The notes below the pieces were generated by a model. It did not search any database. It was not told the origin of the DNA and saw only the letters and a program-made list of their open reading frames with translations. The position numbers and the translations under genes were made by a program. 14,737 nt of DNA, from positions 1 through 14,737 of the forward strand of contig JAOZSZ010000010.1 in assembly GCA_029939385.1 (NCBI GenBank), in the 5' to 3' direction. This document shows positions 8,096 to 14,737 of this stretch, piece by piece. Each line of letters starts with the position of its first letter. Position 1 is the stretch's first letter. This stretch comes from Pontiella sp. (GTDB taxonomy: Bacteria > Verrucomicrobiota > Kiritimatiellia > Kiritimatiellales > Pontiellaceae).

Positions 8096-8130
8096 CTCCA
8101 TTTAATGGAGGGAAATCTAAGCTTTCCCTC
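8096..8130 (-). promoter_or_regulatory. Leader of folE with two mutually exclusive hairpins
   Basis: In the folE message, GAGGGAAA (8130-8123) can pair with TTTCCCTC (8115-8108): a perfect 8-bp stem with a 7-nt loop. The last three bases of that stem overlap the start of a second hairpin, CTCCAT (8110-8105) with ATGGAG (8101-8096): 6 bp with a 3-nt loop, which buries the folE Shine-Dalgarno GGAG. Both cannot form fully at once, so the leader could switch between exposed and hidden ribosome binding site. No known riboswitch consensus was recognised. The rest of the gap (8131-8244) holds no gene and no convincing promoter; it contains G-runs and an imperfect bulged inverted repeat (8199-8233). 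Confidence 0.4.
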
Positions 8131-8244
8131 GCAAGCGCGCAAGGATGATCGATCTCATGGTAAGGATTTAAAATACGTTGAATTAAGATACGGTTTTGGT
8201 GATTAACTTAAGGGGATAAGGGGGAATTATCACTTAATAGCATT

Positions 8245-9294
8245 CTAGATTGAAATACATTTAAAAAGAGTTCGGCCGGATGAATCTTGACTGTATTGAA
8301 CCTTGGCGTTGATGTCACTTGCTCGTTGGTGAATTAGATGCAATCCAGTGCCTTGTGCAATTAAATCCGGCATAGGAAGCCCATCATTAATAATGGTTAG
8401 GGAGAAGGTTTCATTATTGATCTCTAATTGAATATTAATATGTTCGGATTTAGCATGTCGCATGGCATTGGTAACCGCTTCGTGTGTAATGCGGTAGAGT
8501 GGTAGGGCAATCTTTTCTGGGATTTTCTGATCCGGGTTGTTAATGACAATCGAGAATTCTGTTCCAACTGTTTTAGTTAAGTTTGAACACATTTTTTCGA
8601 GAGTTTTTTTAAACCCTGTTTCGGTCATAGTTTGTGGGGATAGTTTTTCGGTTAGGTCGCTAACTTCTTCAATATTTTTCTCTGCAATCTTTACTAGTTT
8701 TGCGGCATCAACTGCTTGTGGAGAATTGGTGTAGGATAAAAAATTCACCAAAGTTTCACTATGATGCAATAAGTCAGTTAATTGATTATTCACGATACTG
8801 CAGAGTTTTTTTGATATTTCGGCACGCTTGGCTTCCGAATAATTTATCATATATTCGGAAACTTCTTGAAGTTCTTCATTTCTTTGTTGAATACGTTTTT
8901 CAAGAGTCAGTGTAAGCTCAATCGTTTTTTTATAATTATTTTTCACGATGGTGATAAATGACACGATAAGTAGCTGGGCGATGTATCCTCCCGGTTCTAA
9001 CGCAACGTTCCATCCTTGTAAGCTATCGAGGTGGTACATCATTATTAACATGTTATATGGCAAGGAGAGCCCCGCAGTGAGTAAACCGATTTTGTACTGA
9101 TAAAGCCATGTGGCGAAACCACAGAGGAGGAGACTCGGTAGTAATATTGATATTTCACAATACGGATAGGCAATGATTGTAAATATTATGTAGATTAGCC
9201 ACGCACTTTCAAGGAGCAGCCGTCTCGGCTTTTTTCGTATTGATAGCAGGCTATTCCATACCCCTTTAAGCCTTTGGATCCCCGTCTGAATCAT
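8245..9294 (-). CDS. Four-TM histidine kinase paralogue: ATP-binding intact, phospho-His replaced by Cys
   Basis: This 349-residue membrane protein has four predicted TM helices (about 27-43, 47-64, 68-88, 102-118), a charged coiled coil (about 119-150), a HisKA_3-type dimerisation helix and a C-terminal HATPase_c domain. The ATPase part is canonical: RITHEAVTNAMRHA with N276 of the N box, INDGLP with D304/G305, and GTGLHLIHQRA with G315/G317. The phospho-acceptor helix reads ISKKLCSIVNNQLTDLL. Aligned without gaps to its neighbour's IGQDIHDGVGQYLTGML, the His-Asp pair is Cys165-Ser166 (codons TGC AGT, TGC at 8802-8800). It cannot autophosphorylate in the usual way but could phosphorylate a partner. 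Its ATG overlaps the upstream kinase stop in ATGA, with AAGGG upstream, so both are made from one message. The DNA is visibly more A+T-rich than the flanking genes. No response regulator is adjacent. Confidence 0.87.
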   Translation of the reverse strand: MIQTGIQRLKGVWNSLLSIRKKPRRLLLESAWLIYIIFTIIAYPYCEISILLPSLLLCGFATWLYQYKIGLLTAGLSLPYNMLIMMYHLDSLQGWNVALEPGGYIAQLLIVSFITIVKNNYKKTIELTLTLEKRIQQRNEELQEVSEYMINYSEAKRAEISKKLCSIVNNQLTDLLHHSETLVNFLSYTNSPQAVDAAKLVKIAEKNIEEVSDLTEKLSPQTMTETGFKKTLEKMCSNLTKTVGTEFSIVINNPDQKIPEKIALPLYRITHEAVTNAMRHAKSEHINIQLEINNETFSLTIINDGLPMPDLIAQGTGLHLIHQRASDINAKVQYSQDSSGRTLFKCISI

Positions 9295-10301
9295 TTCTTT
9301 CCCTTTTTGAGATCTATAGAATATTCCTTTCGAAAGCCACCGTTAGGAAGAGTATGAAAGGTGGAATTTCCATTAATAGTCCGGAGCCGATACTGCATTA
9401 TTTTGGAAGTGATTTCGTTCAATGAAGGCGTATTTGACGGGAAGTTTGTGGCTTTAATACTGATTAAACAATGATCTTCCTTAGTTGTGAGTTTAATTTT
9501 TATATTTTTAGCTTTGTACTTACTAATGGAAGAATAGATCGTTTCATGAATGATTCTAAATAGATTTTGAGTGGTTGAAGTGGGCATATTAAGATCATCT
9601 CCTTCGTATTCCATATGAAAGGTCGTCAATGAAACTTCGCTGAAATATTCTATCATTTCCTCTAAGGTTGCCTTGAATGTCATTTCTGTGAATTGAAGGG
9701 GTAATTGGGATCGGGAAAGTTTCCTGATATTCTGCATACATTTTTGAATCCGTTGCGTCATCCGCTCTGCCAAGCCCGTTTCCGAGTGTTGTGCCTCTTT
9801 TAACTTAAGGGAGAGTGCCTCACTATAGAGTAACATGCCGGTGAGGTATTGCCCCACGCCATCATGAATGTCCTGCCCGATCCTGATGCGTTCTTTTTCA
9901 TCGTCTTCAATAAGTTGTTGAGTGAGTTTATCCAACTCAGTGGTGGCCTTATCAACCCGCAAAGCAAGGGTGCTTTTGAATTCATCTAACTTATCCTGCG
10001 ATTCACGTATTAAACCGATTATTAGAGCCGAAATTATAGATAAAATGATGCCAGAAGGGTTGAACGATTGAAGAATAAAGTAGAGATCTCCAGAGGCAAA
10101 GTAAAGAATGAGCGTGTTTAGTAGGAGAAAGGCAATGATCGATAATAGTCCAATACGAACTCTATAAAGCCAGCTACAAAGACCAATCAGGGCAATAGAG
10201 GCAATGAGTGCGGAATCGTATCGCTCACTTGTAATTACGATAAAGGCCATAATATAAATTATGACCATTGTCCCAAAAAGAATATGTTTATTCAGAATCA
10301 C
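9291..10301 (-). CDS. Four-TM histidine kinase paralogue: phospho-His intact, ATP-binding domain degenerate
   Basis: This 336-residue NarL/DegS-class sensor kinase homologue has four TM helices (about 7-25, 30-46, 50-69, 80-99), a coiled coil (about 100-135) and the canonical HisKA_3 acceptor helix EKERIRIGQDIHDGVGQYL with H146 and D147. The C-terminal domain still aligns with HATPase_c, but its ATP-contacting residues are gone. The N box is HETIYSSISK (Asn to S257), the D box is SIKATNFP (Asp-Gly to T285-N286), and the GxGL box is TSKI at 298-301. It should accept phosphate but not bind ATP normally. It shares topology and motifs with the next gene (SWLYRVRIGLLS versus TWLYQYKIGLLT), so the two arose by tandem duplication. 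The start is GTG at 10301, closed upstream by a nearby in-frame TGA; ATG at 10268 is an alternative. There is no Shine-Dalgarno, and a strong promoter ends 7 nt upstream. Confidence 0.86.
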   Translation of the reverse strand: MILNKHILFGTMVIIYIMAFIVITSERYDSALIASIALIGLCSWLYRVRIGLLSIIAFLLLNTLILYFASGDLYFILQSFNPSGIILSIISALIIGLIRESQDKLDEFKSTLALRVDKATTELDKLTQQLIEDDEKERIRIGQDIHDGVGQYLTGMLLYSEALSLKLKEAQHSETGLAERMTQRIQKCMQNIRKLSRSQLPLQFTEMTFKATLEEMIEYFSEVSLTTFHMEYEGDDLNMPTSTTQNLFRIIHETIYSSISKYKAKNIKIKLTTKEDHCLISIKATNFPSNTPSLNEITSKIMQYRLRTINGNSTFHTLPNGGFRKEYSIDLKKGKK

Positions 10302-10307
10302 TTTGAA

Positions 10308-10335
10308 ATTATATCAGAGGGAAAATGGTTCACAA
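10308..10335 (-). promoter_or_regulatory. Sigma70-type promoter of the kinase pair (extended -10)
   Basis: On the minus strand: -35 TTGTGA (10335-10330), 16-bp spacer, then an extended -10, TGATATAAT, with the consensus TATAAT at 10313-10308. Initiation 6-7 nt downstream would fall on or next to the GTG start at 10301, giving a leaderless message, or a 33-nt leader if the ATG at 10268 is used. Confidence 0.6.
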
Positions 10336-10388
10336 TCATTTTAGATATCGAGCTAGCAAATTAGGGGATGATTAGGAGTAAAATCCAA

Positions 10389-10417
10389 TTGCGAGAAGTG
10401 GGATGCATATCTATAGT
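10389..10417 (+). promoter_or_regulatory. Candidate promoter of the gcv genes
   Basis: -35 TTGCGA (10389-10394), 17-bp spacer, -10 TATAGT (10412-10417). Initiation would fall near 10424, just before the ATG at 10427, again an almost leaderless start. This supports 10427 rather than 10403 as the gcvT start. No glycine riboswitch-like sequence was seen in the 10302-10426 gap. Confidence 0.4.
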
Positions 10418-10426
10418 GCATGGCCT

Positions 10427-11515
10427 ATGAAAAATACACCTCTGCATCAACAACATATCGAACTCGGCGCCCGTATGGGCGAATTTGGCGGATGGGATAT
10501 GCCTATTCAGTACGCTGGAATTCTTCAGGAGCATCAACACACCCGATCAAAGGCAACCATTTTTGATATTTGCCATATGGGCGAATTTGAACTTTCTGGT
10601 CCAAATGTACTTCAGGATCTAGAAAAATTACTGACCTGTAATTTGGCCTCATTAGACGTCGGACAGGTTCGTTATGGTTTTATGCTTAATAACAAGGGGG
10701 GCACGATTGATGACCTTACTTGTTATCGTCTCGGCACCCAGCGTTATATGCTTGTCGTTAATGCAGGAACGATCGATAGCGATGCGGAATGGGTTAAGAG
10801 TCAAATTTCTGAAGACACTCTTTTTGCCGATCTTTCCGACCAAACGGCTAAGCTTGATGTGCAAGGTCCTCAGTCGCGCAAGGCTCTTGAATCTATCTTT
10901 GAATGTACTCTTCCGGAAATTGGATATTTCCGCACTACAGAAGTCGAGCTTGATGGTATTTCTTGCATGATTAGTCGCACGGGTTATACCGGCGAATGGG
11001 GCTATGAAATTTATGCCGATAGCGCGGCAGCGTTGCCGCTTTGGAATAAAATTCTTAAAAGTGAACTGGTTGAGCCTGGTGGTCTTGGTGCCCGCGATAC
11101 ACTTCGTCTTGAAATGGGATACCCGCTTTACGGACACGAGCTTTGTGATACTCGTACGCCAGCCCTTACTACGCGCGGTATGTTTATTAGCAAGAAAAAG
11201 GAATTTACAGGCATTGCTGATGTGCGGAACGATCTTGAAAATCCAAAAGAGCTTTTGGTGGCTTTGCAATTTGATTCCAAGCGCGCAGCTCGCGAGCATG
11301 ATAAAGTTTTCTTCAAAGAGGTTGAAGTGGGTACGGTCACCAGCGGTTCGCTGGCTCCAAGTCTTGGGGTTGCTATTGCAATGGCTTTTGTTCGTTCCGA
11401 TTGTGCCGAAGAAGGCCAAACTCTTCAGGTTGAGATTCGAGGAAAGCACTTCCCAGCAACGATCGTTAATCTTCCATTTTATAAGAGCGGAACAGCCCGC
11501 GGCTTAAATTTATAA
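10427..11515 (+). CDS. gcvT: Glycine cleavage system T-protein (aminomethyltransferase)
   Basis: GcvT transfers the methylene group from the aminomethyl-lipoyl arm of H-protein to tetrahydrofolate, releasing ammonia. From ATG 10427 the protein is 362 residues, matching the usual length (about 364). Landmarks: TPLHQQHIELGARM and GWDMPIQY near the start, CHMGEFELSG (49-58), GGTIDDLTCY with the catalytic Asp region at D95-D96, GYTGEWGYEIY (186-196), GLGARDTLRLEMGYPLYGHEL (219-239) and a late TSGSLAPSLGVAIAMAFV. An upstream in-frame ATG at 10403 would add MHIYSAWP; the homologous N-terminus and the promoter position favour 10427. It is followed after 78 bp by gcvPA. The canonical gcvH between T and P is missing. 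It is divergent from the histidine kinase pair. Confidence 0.94.
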   Translation: MKNTPLHQQHIELGARMGEFGGWDMPIQYAGILQEHQHTRSKATIFDICHMGEFELSGPNVLQDLEKLLTCNLASLDVGQVRYGFMLNNKGGTIDDLTCYRLGTQRYMLVVNAGTIDSDAEWVKSQISEDTLFADLSDQTAKLDVQGPQSRKALESIFECTLPEIGYFRTTEVELDGISCMISRTGYTGEWGYEIYADSAAALPLWNKILKSELVEPGGLGARDTLRLEMGYPLYGHELCDTRTPALTTRGMFISKKKEFTGIADVRNDLENPKELLVALQFDSKRAAREHDKVFFKEVEVGTVTSGSLAPSLGVAIAMAFVRSDCAEEGQTLQVEIRGKHFPATIVNLPFYKSGTARGLNL

Positions 11516-11593
11516 AAAGAATAGGAATAAAGCGGTTCCTTCCCTGCTGTTTATCAATCGTTTTACTTATACATTTTAAAATAAGGTGAAAGT

Positions 11594-12943
11594 ATGAAAA
11601 AAACACCATTTTGTGCAACGAGTGAACAGGATCAAGAGATCATGTTTAAGGTGTTGGGAATTAATAATTTTGATGATTTATTCGAAGCTATTCCCGATGA
11701 ACTAAAATCTGAAACCTTTAATGTTCCCGAGGGTCTTTCCGAAATGGAAATGATGCAACATATTCGCCAGATTGCATCGAAAAATTCGACTGATTTAGTG
11801 AATTTCTGTGGTGCAGGTTTCTATGATCACTACATTCCTTCTGCGGTTGATGCGCTATCAAGTCGTGGTGAGTTTTATACCGCTTACACGCCTTATCAGC
11901 CCGAGGCTTCGCAGGGCACCTTACAGGCGGCATTTGAATACCAAACCGCAATCTGTCGTTTGACCGATATGGAGGTGGCTAATGCTTCACTTTTCGATGG
12001 CGGTACTGCAATTTTTGAAGCCATTATGATGGCGTTGCGTCAGACCCGTCGCAAAAAGGTGCTGGTTGATGAAGGGGTTAACCCAATCTATCGGAAGATG
12101 CTTCGTTGCTACATGCAGAATCTTTCATTTGAGTATGAGGAAGTGGCTCTCTCTAAAGATGGTATTGCTGACCGTGCGGCTTATATTGACATACTAGATG
12201 ATTCCGTTGGTGCTGTTGTTTTGCAGAACCCGAATTTTTTCGGTTGTCTGGATAATTTTACTGAGCTAGTGGACAGCATCCATGCGGTGAAGGCATTAGC
12301 GATTATGTCAGTCTATCCTATAGCACTTTCACAGATTGAAACCCCCGGATCTATGGGGGCAGATATTGTGACGGGCGAAGGGCAGAGCCTTGGGCTACCC
12401 CTTAATTTTGGCGGCCCATATCTTGGTTTTATGGCCGTGCAAAAAAAATTAGTCAGGAAGATGCCGGGGCGTATTGTGGGAGAAACTGTGGATGCCCAAG
12501 GGCGCCGAGGTTATGTGCTAACTCTTCAAGCACGGGAACAACATATCCGTCGCGAAAAAGCTACATCGAATATTTGTAGCAATGTTCAGCTTTGTGCTTT
12601 ACGCGCGATTATTTATCTTTCACTCATTGGAAAAGAAGGCTTTAGAGATCTGGGTCAACAGTGTATGGATCGCGCAAATTATGCGTGGGACAAGCTTACG
12701 GCTATTGATGGAATTGAACCCGTATTCGACCGTCCCTTCTTTAACGAATTTGCCATACGATTACCCAAAAGCGCCTCTGATGTTATTAGCGATCTTATCC
12801 CTCAAGGCATTGTGGCTGGGTTTCCCGTTGGGCATTACTATGAAAACATGGAAGATGTTTTGCTGCTTTCTTTTACCGAAATGCGGACCAAAGAAGAAAT
12901 TGATATTTTGGCTGTCAAGATTGAGTCCGTATTGAAAATCTAA
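11594..12943 (+). CDS. gcvPA: Glycine dehydrogenase (decarboxylating) subunit 1
   Basis: This is the N-terminal half of the two-subunit P-protein, which with gcvPB decarboxylates glycine and loads the aminomethyl group on lipoyl H-protein. At 449 residues it has the standard size for subunit 1. Visible motifs: FCGAGFYDHYIP (71-82), YTPYQPEASQGTLQ (98-111), SLFDGGTAIFEA (132-143; most homologues have YDGATA), LNFGGPYLGF, MPGRIVGETVDAQGRRGYVL and QAREQHIRREKATSNICSN. It carries no PLP lysine, as expected; that is on subunit 2. The start has a good Shine-Dalgarno (AAGGTGA). The 11516-11593 gap from gcvT contains no gene and only a weak GGAA/TTCC inverted repeat. It is co-directional with gcvPB at 11 nt. 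Confidence 0.96.
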   Translation: MKKTPFCATSEQDQEIMFKVLGINNFDDLFEAIPDELKSETFNVPEGLSEMEMMQHIRQIASKNSTDLVNFCGAGFYDHYIPSAVDALSSRGEFYTAYTPYQPEASQGTLQAAFEYQTAICRLTDMEVANASLFDGGTAIFEAIMMALRQTRRKKVLVDEGVNPIYRKMLRCYMQNLSFEYEEVALSKDGIADRAAYIDILDDSVGAVVLQNPNFFGCLDNFTELVDSIHAVKALAIMSVYPIALSQIETPGSMGADIVTGEGQSLGLPLNFGGPYLGFMAVQKKLVRKMPGRIVGETVDAQGRRGYVLTLQAREQHIRREKATSNICSNVQLCALRAIIYLSLIGKEGFRDLGQQCMDRANYAWDKLTAIDGIEPVFDRPFFNEFAIRLPKSASDVISDLIPQGIVAGFPVGHYYENMEDVLLLSFTEMRTKEEIDILAVKIESVLKI

Positions 12944-12954
12944 GAGGTGTTATA

Positions 12955-14403
12955 ATGAAGTTAATATATGAAAAATCCTCACCGGGGCGTTTCGGGGTTC
13001 CTGTATCTTCGATCAAACTTTCTTCACCGAAAGAGATTTCTAAAAAATATTTACGTAGCACACCGGCAGAGTTGCCGGAAGTTTCTGAAACAGAAGTGGT
13101 GCGGCATTTTACGGACCTCTCTCGGCTAAACTTTTCCATTGATACTCATTTTTATCCATTGGGTTCTTGTACGATGAAATACAACCCAAAGGCATGCGAA
13201 ACTGCGGCAAATCTTCCGGAACTAACGGGTATTCATCCTTTATGGCCACAATTGTATGGTCGTGGTTTGCTGGCTCAGGGGTCCCTCGGAATCCTTTATA
13301 ATATGGATCGGTTGCTTTCCGAAATTACGGGACTTGATGAGTTTACACTTCAGCCCATGTCTGGTGCACACGGAGAACTAACTGGTGTAATGATGATGGC
13401 GGCGTATCACAAGGATCGTGGTAACAAGAAAGATCATATTATTATTCCAGATTCGGCACACGGAACTAACCCGGCTAGCGCACGATTGGTTGATTATAAT
13501 GTGGTAACCATTCCGTCGGATGAGAATGGAATGATGGATTTTGATCTGTTTAAAGCGGCACTTAACGACAAGACCGCAGGGGTAATGTTAACCAGCCCGA
13601 ATACGCTCGGCGTATTTAATGTGCGAATTAAGGAAATCTGTGATGCGGTCCATGAGGTGGATGGATTGATGTATTATGATGGGGCAAACTTTAATGCAAT
13701 TATGGGGCGCTATAAGCCTGGAGATATGGGTTTTGATGTCTGTCATCTAAATTTACACAAATCATTTGCAACACCACACGGTGGTGGTGGTCCTGGAGCT
13801 GGGCCAGTAGGTGTCGGGGAAAAGTTGCGTCCCTACCTTCCTATTTCTCGGGTCATCAAGACGGAGGATGGAAGCTTTGCTCTTAACTATGATGAACCTA
13901 AAAGTATTGGCTATATCGCTCCGTTTTATGGGAACTTTGGCATCATTACGCGGGCTTATGTCTACTTGTTGATGCTAGGGCGTGAGGGAATCCTCGGAAC
14001 GAGCGATCGAGCCGTGCTTAATGCAAACTATTTACTAGAAAAACTGCGGCCGCTTTTTGGAGATAAAAAGAAAGGACGTTGCATGCATGAGTTTGTTTTC
14101 TCTGGTAGCTTTCTTAAAGAGAATGGGGTGAACACTCTTGATTTGGCCAAAGGCATGATCGATCGAGGCATTCACCCGCCAACGGTCTATTTCCCGCTTA
14201 ATGTGCCCGAGGCAATTATGATTGAGCCCACCGAGACGGAGGATCTTGATACCCTGAATAATTTTGTAAAGGTTATAGAGGAGCTGGTGGAGCTTTCAAA
14301 AATAAATCCTGAAAAGTTGCATCAAGCACCGAACACCACACCGGTGGGTCGGCTTGATGAAGTTAAGGCAGCTCGTGATATGCGATTGAGCTTTATGCTA
14401 TAA
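12955..14403 (+). CDS. gcvPB: Glycine dehydrogenase (decarboxylating) subunit 2
   Basis: This is the PLP-carrying half of the split P-protein, 482 residues. PLGSCTMKYNPK (68-79), QPMSGAHGELTG (133-144), IPDSAHGTNPASA (164-176), TSPNTLGVF (213-221), DGANFNAI (242-249) and HLNLHKSFATPHGGGGPGAG (264-283) are all intact. K269 in HKSF is the expected PLP Schiff-base lysine and the Gly-rich stretch follows it. The start has the Shine-Dalgarno AGAGGTG about 6 nt upstream of the ATG, 11 nt after gcvPA, so the two subunits are made together. An A+T-rich hairpin follows the stop. Confidence 0.97.
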   Translation: MKLIYEKSSPGRFGVPVSSIKLSSPKEISKKYLRSTPAELPEVSETEVVRHFTDLSRLNFSIDTHFYPLGSCTMKYNPKACETAANLPELTGIHPLWPQLYGRGLLAQGSLGILYNMDRLLSEITGLDEFTLQPMSGAHGELTGVMMMAAYHKDRGNKKDHIIIPDSAHGTNPASARLVDYNVVTIPSDENGMMDFDLFKAALNDKTAGVMLTSPNTLGVFNVRIKEICDAVHEVDGLMYYDGANFNAIMGRYKPGDMGFDVCHLNLHKSFATPHGGGGPGAGPVGVGEKLRPYLPISRVIKTEDGSFALNYDEPKSIGYIAPFYGNFGIITRAYVYLLMLGREGILGTSDRAVLNANYLLEKLRPLFGDKKKGRCMHEFVFSGSFLKENGVNTLDLAKGMIDRGIHPPTVYFPLNVPEAIMIEPTETEDLDTLNNFVKVIEELVELSKINPEKLHQAPNTTPVGRLDEVKAARDMRLSFML

Positions 14404-14407
14404 ACAT

Positions 14408-14426
14408 GATCATAATACTTATGATT
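14408..14426 (+). terminator. A+T-rich hairpin after gcvPB
   Basis: ATCATAA (14409-14415) and TTATGAT (14419-14425) form a perfect 7-bp stem with a TAC loop, extendable by one G-T pair, starting 4 nt after the gcvPB stop. There is no T-run and the stem is weak. It could be a poor terminator, a 3'-end structure or an operator for the next gene. Confidence 0.25.
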
Positions 14427-14486
14427 GAACGTGATGTGATTATTTAGGTCTATTTCGACGTATATGACCAAAAAAGGAGTTAGATC

Positions 14487-14699
14487 ATGATGAAAACAAT
14501 AAGTATTGCGGCGATTATCTTAATGATGGCAGGATTTTCTTCTTTTGCCGACGAGCCTCGAGCTTGTTCTATCAAACCTTCTGAATGTAAAAAGATTACA
14601 TGTTCAACTTGTGTAGCAGATAAGGTCTGTGAGAAATGCATGGCGAAGAAGGAAGTAAAGAAGTGTGGTGCAGATTGTACAAAGCGGTGCTGCGCATAA
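14487..14699 (+). CDS. Small exported cysteine-rich protein
   Basis: I do not recognise a named family. The 70-residue product starts with a clear signal peptide (MMKTISIAAIILMMAGFSSF, cleavage likely after A21). The mature part of about 49 residues holds ten cysteines: C27, C34, C39, C42, C48, C51, C60, C64, C68 and C69, including two CxxC pairs (CSTC, CEKC), a CxxxC and a final CC. About a quarter of the mature chain is Lys or Arg. Such density suggests either a metal-binding (metallothionein-like) periplasmic peptide or a disulfide-knotted one; the odd spacing matches no motif I know. The Shine-Dalgarno AAGGAG lies 7 nt before the ATG at 14487; an immediately following ATG (14490) is equivalent. 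It follows gcvPB by 83 bp and probably has its own promoter, which I could not place. Nothing is discernible after it to the window end. Confidence 0.72.
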   Translation: MMKTISIAAIILMMAGFSSFADEPRACSIKPSECKKITCSTCVADKVCEKCMAKKEVKKCGADCTKRCCA

Positions 14700-14737
14700 A
14701 TCGAAGGATTAAGAAATAATTTTAATATTGGCTTTGT

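Noticed and set aside
8199..8233. An inverted repeat with G-runs between the kinase pair and folE as a terminator.
   Set aside because: The stem needs two bulges and has no T-run in the kinase transcription direction; support is too weak for a feature.
10302..10426. A glycine riboswitch before gcvT.
   Set aside because: Glycine riboswitches are common before gcv operons, but the gap is too short for a tandem aptamer, shows no matching core, and the likely transcript start lies at its far end.
10652..11449. A 265-codon open frame antisense to gcvT.
   Set aside because: gcvT is unambiguous in the other strand; the antisense product shows no domain, signal or ribosome binding site.
7459..14414. 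The 10-mer CATGATCATA occurs just after both the lptD stop (7459-7468) and the gcvPB stop (14405-14414).
   Set aside because: Many 10-mer matches are expected by chance in a window of this size, and the flanks do not match. It is not a supported repeat family.

Overview
The window comes from a Gram-negative bacterium. It encodes an LptD-type outer-membrane LPS translocon and a periplasmic TPR protein, and five of its proteins are exported or membrane-bound. A split glycine decarboxylase P-protein (gcvPA/gcvPB), an archaeal/eukaryotic-type ProS with a zinc tail and a DUF6172-like protein would fit the PVC group (for example Kiritimatiellota), but that placement is inference. No phage, IS element, tRNA, rRNA or CRISPR was seen.

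Layout. Positions 1-572 hold a broken junction. A minus-strand fragment of heme O synthase abuts, and slightly overlaps, a plus-strand RNase HI that lacks its N-terminus and first catalytic Asp. A small DUF6172-like gene follows (587-952). A B12-binding radical SAM gene faces it on the minus strand (960-2660), and its start codon overlaps the stop of a four-codon minicistron. Divergent from that is proS (2774-4294). Next comes a coupled envelope pair: a BamD-like TPR protein (4368-5420) overlaps lptD (5407-7455), which ends in a good intrinsic terminator (7466-7500).

The minus-strand block 7547-10301 holds folE and, upstream of it, two overlapping paralogous four-TM histidine kinases. These are the most interesting part of the window. 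The first-translated kinase keeps the phospho-accepting His but has lost every ATP-binding signature. The second keeps the ATP-binding signatures but has Cys where the His should be. Together they make one complete kinase, which suggests an obligate heterodimer working in trans. No response regulator lies beside them. The folE leader can form two mutually exclusive hairpins, one of which hides the ribosome binding site.

Positions 10427-14403 carry gcvT-gcvPA-gcvPB of the glycine cleavage system, without gcvH, divergent from the kinase pair. Both divergent promoters appear to sit so close to the start codons that the messages would be leaderless or nearly so. The window ends with a 70-residue exported peptide containing ten cysteines (14487-14699), probably metal-binding or disulfide-rich.
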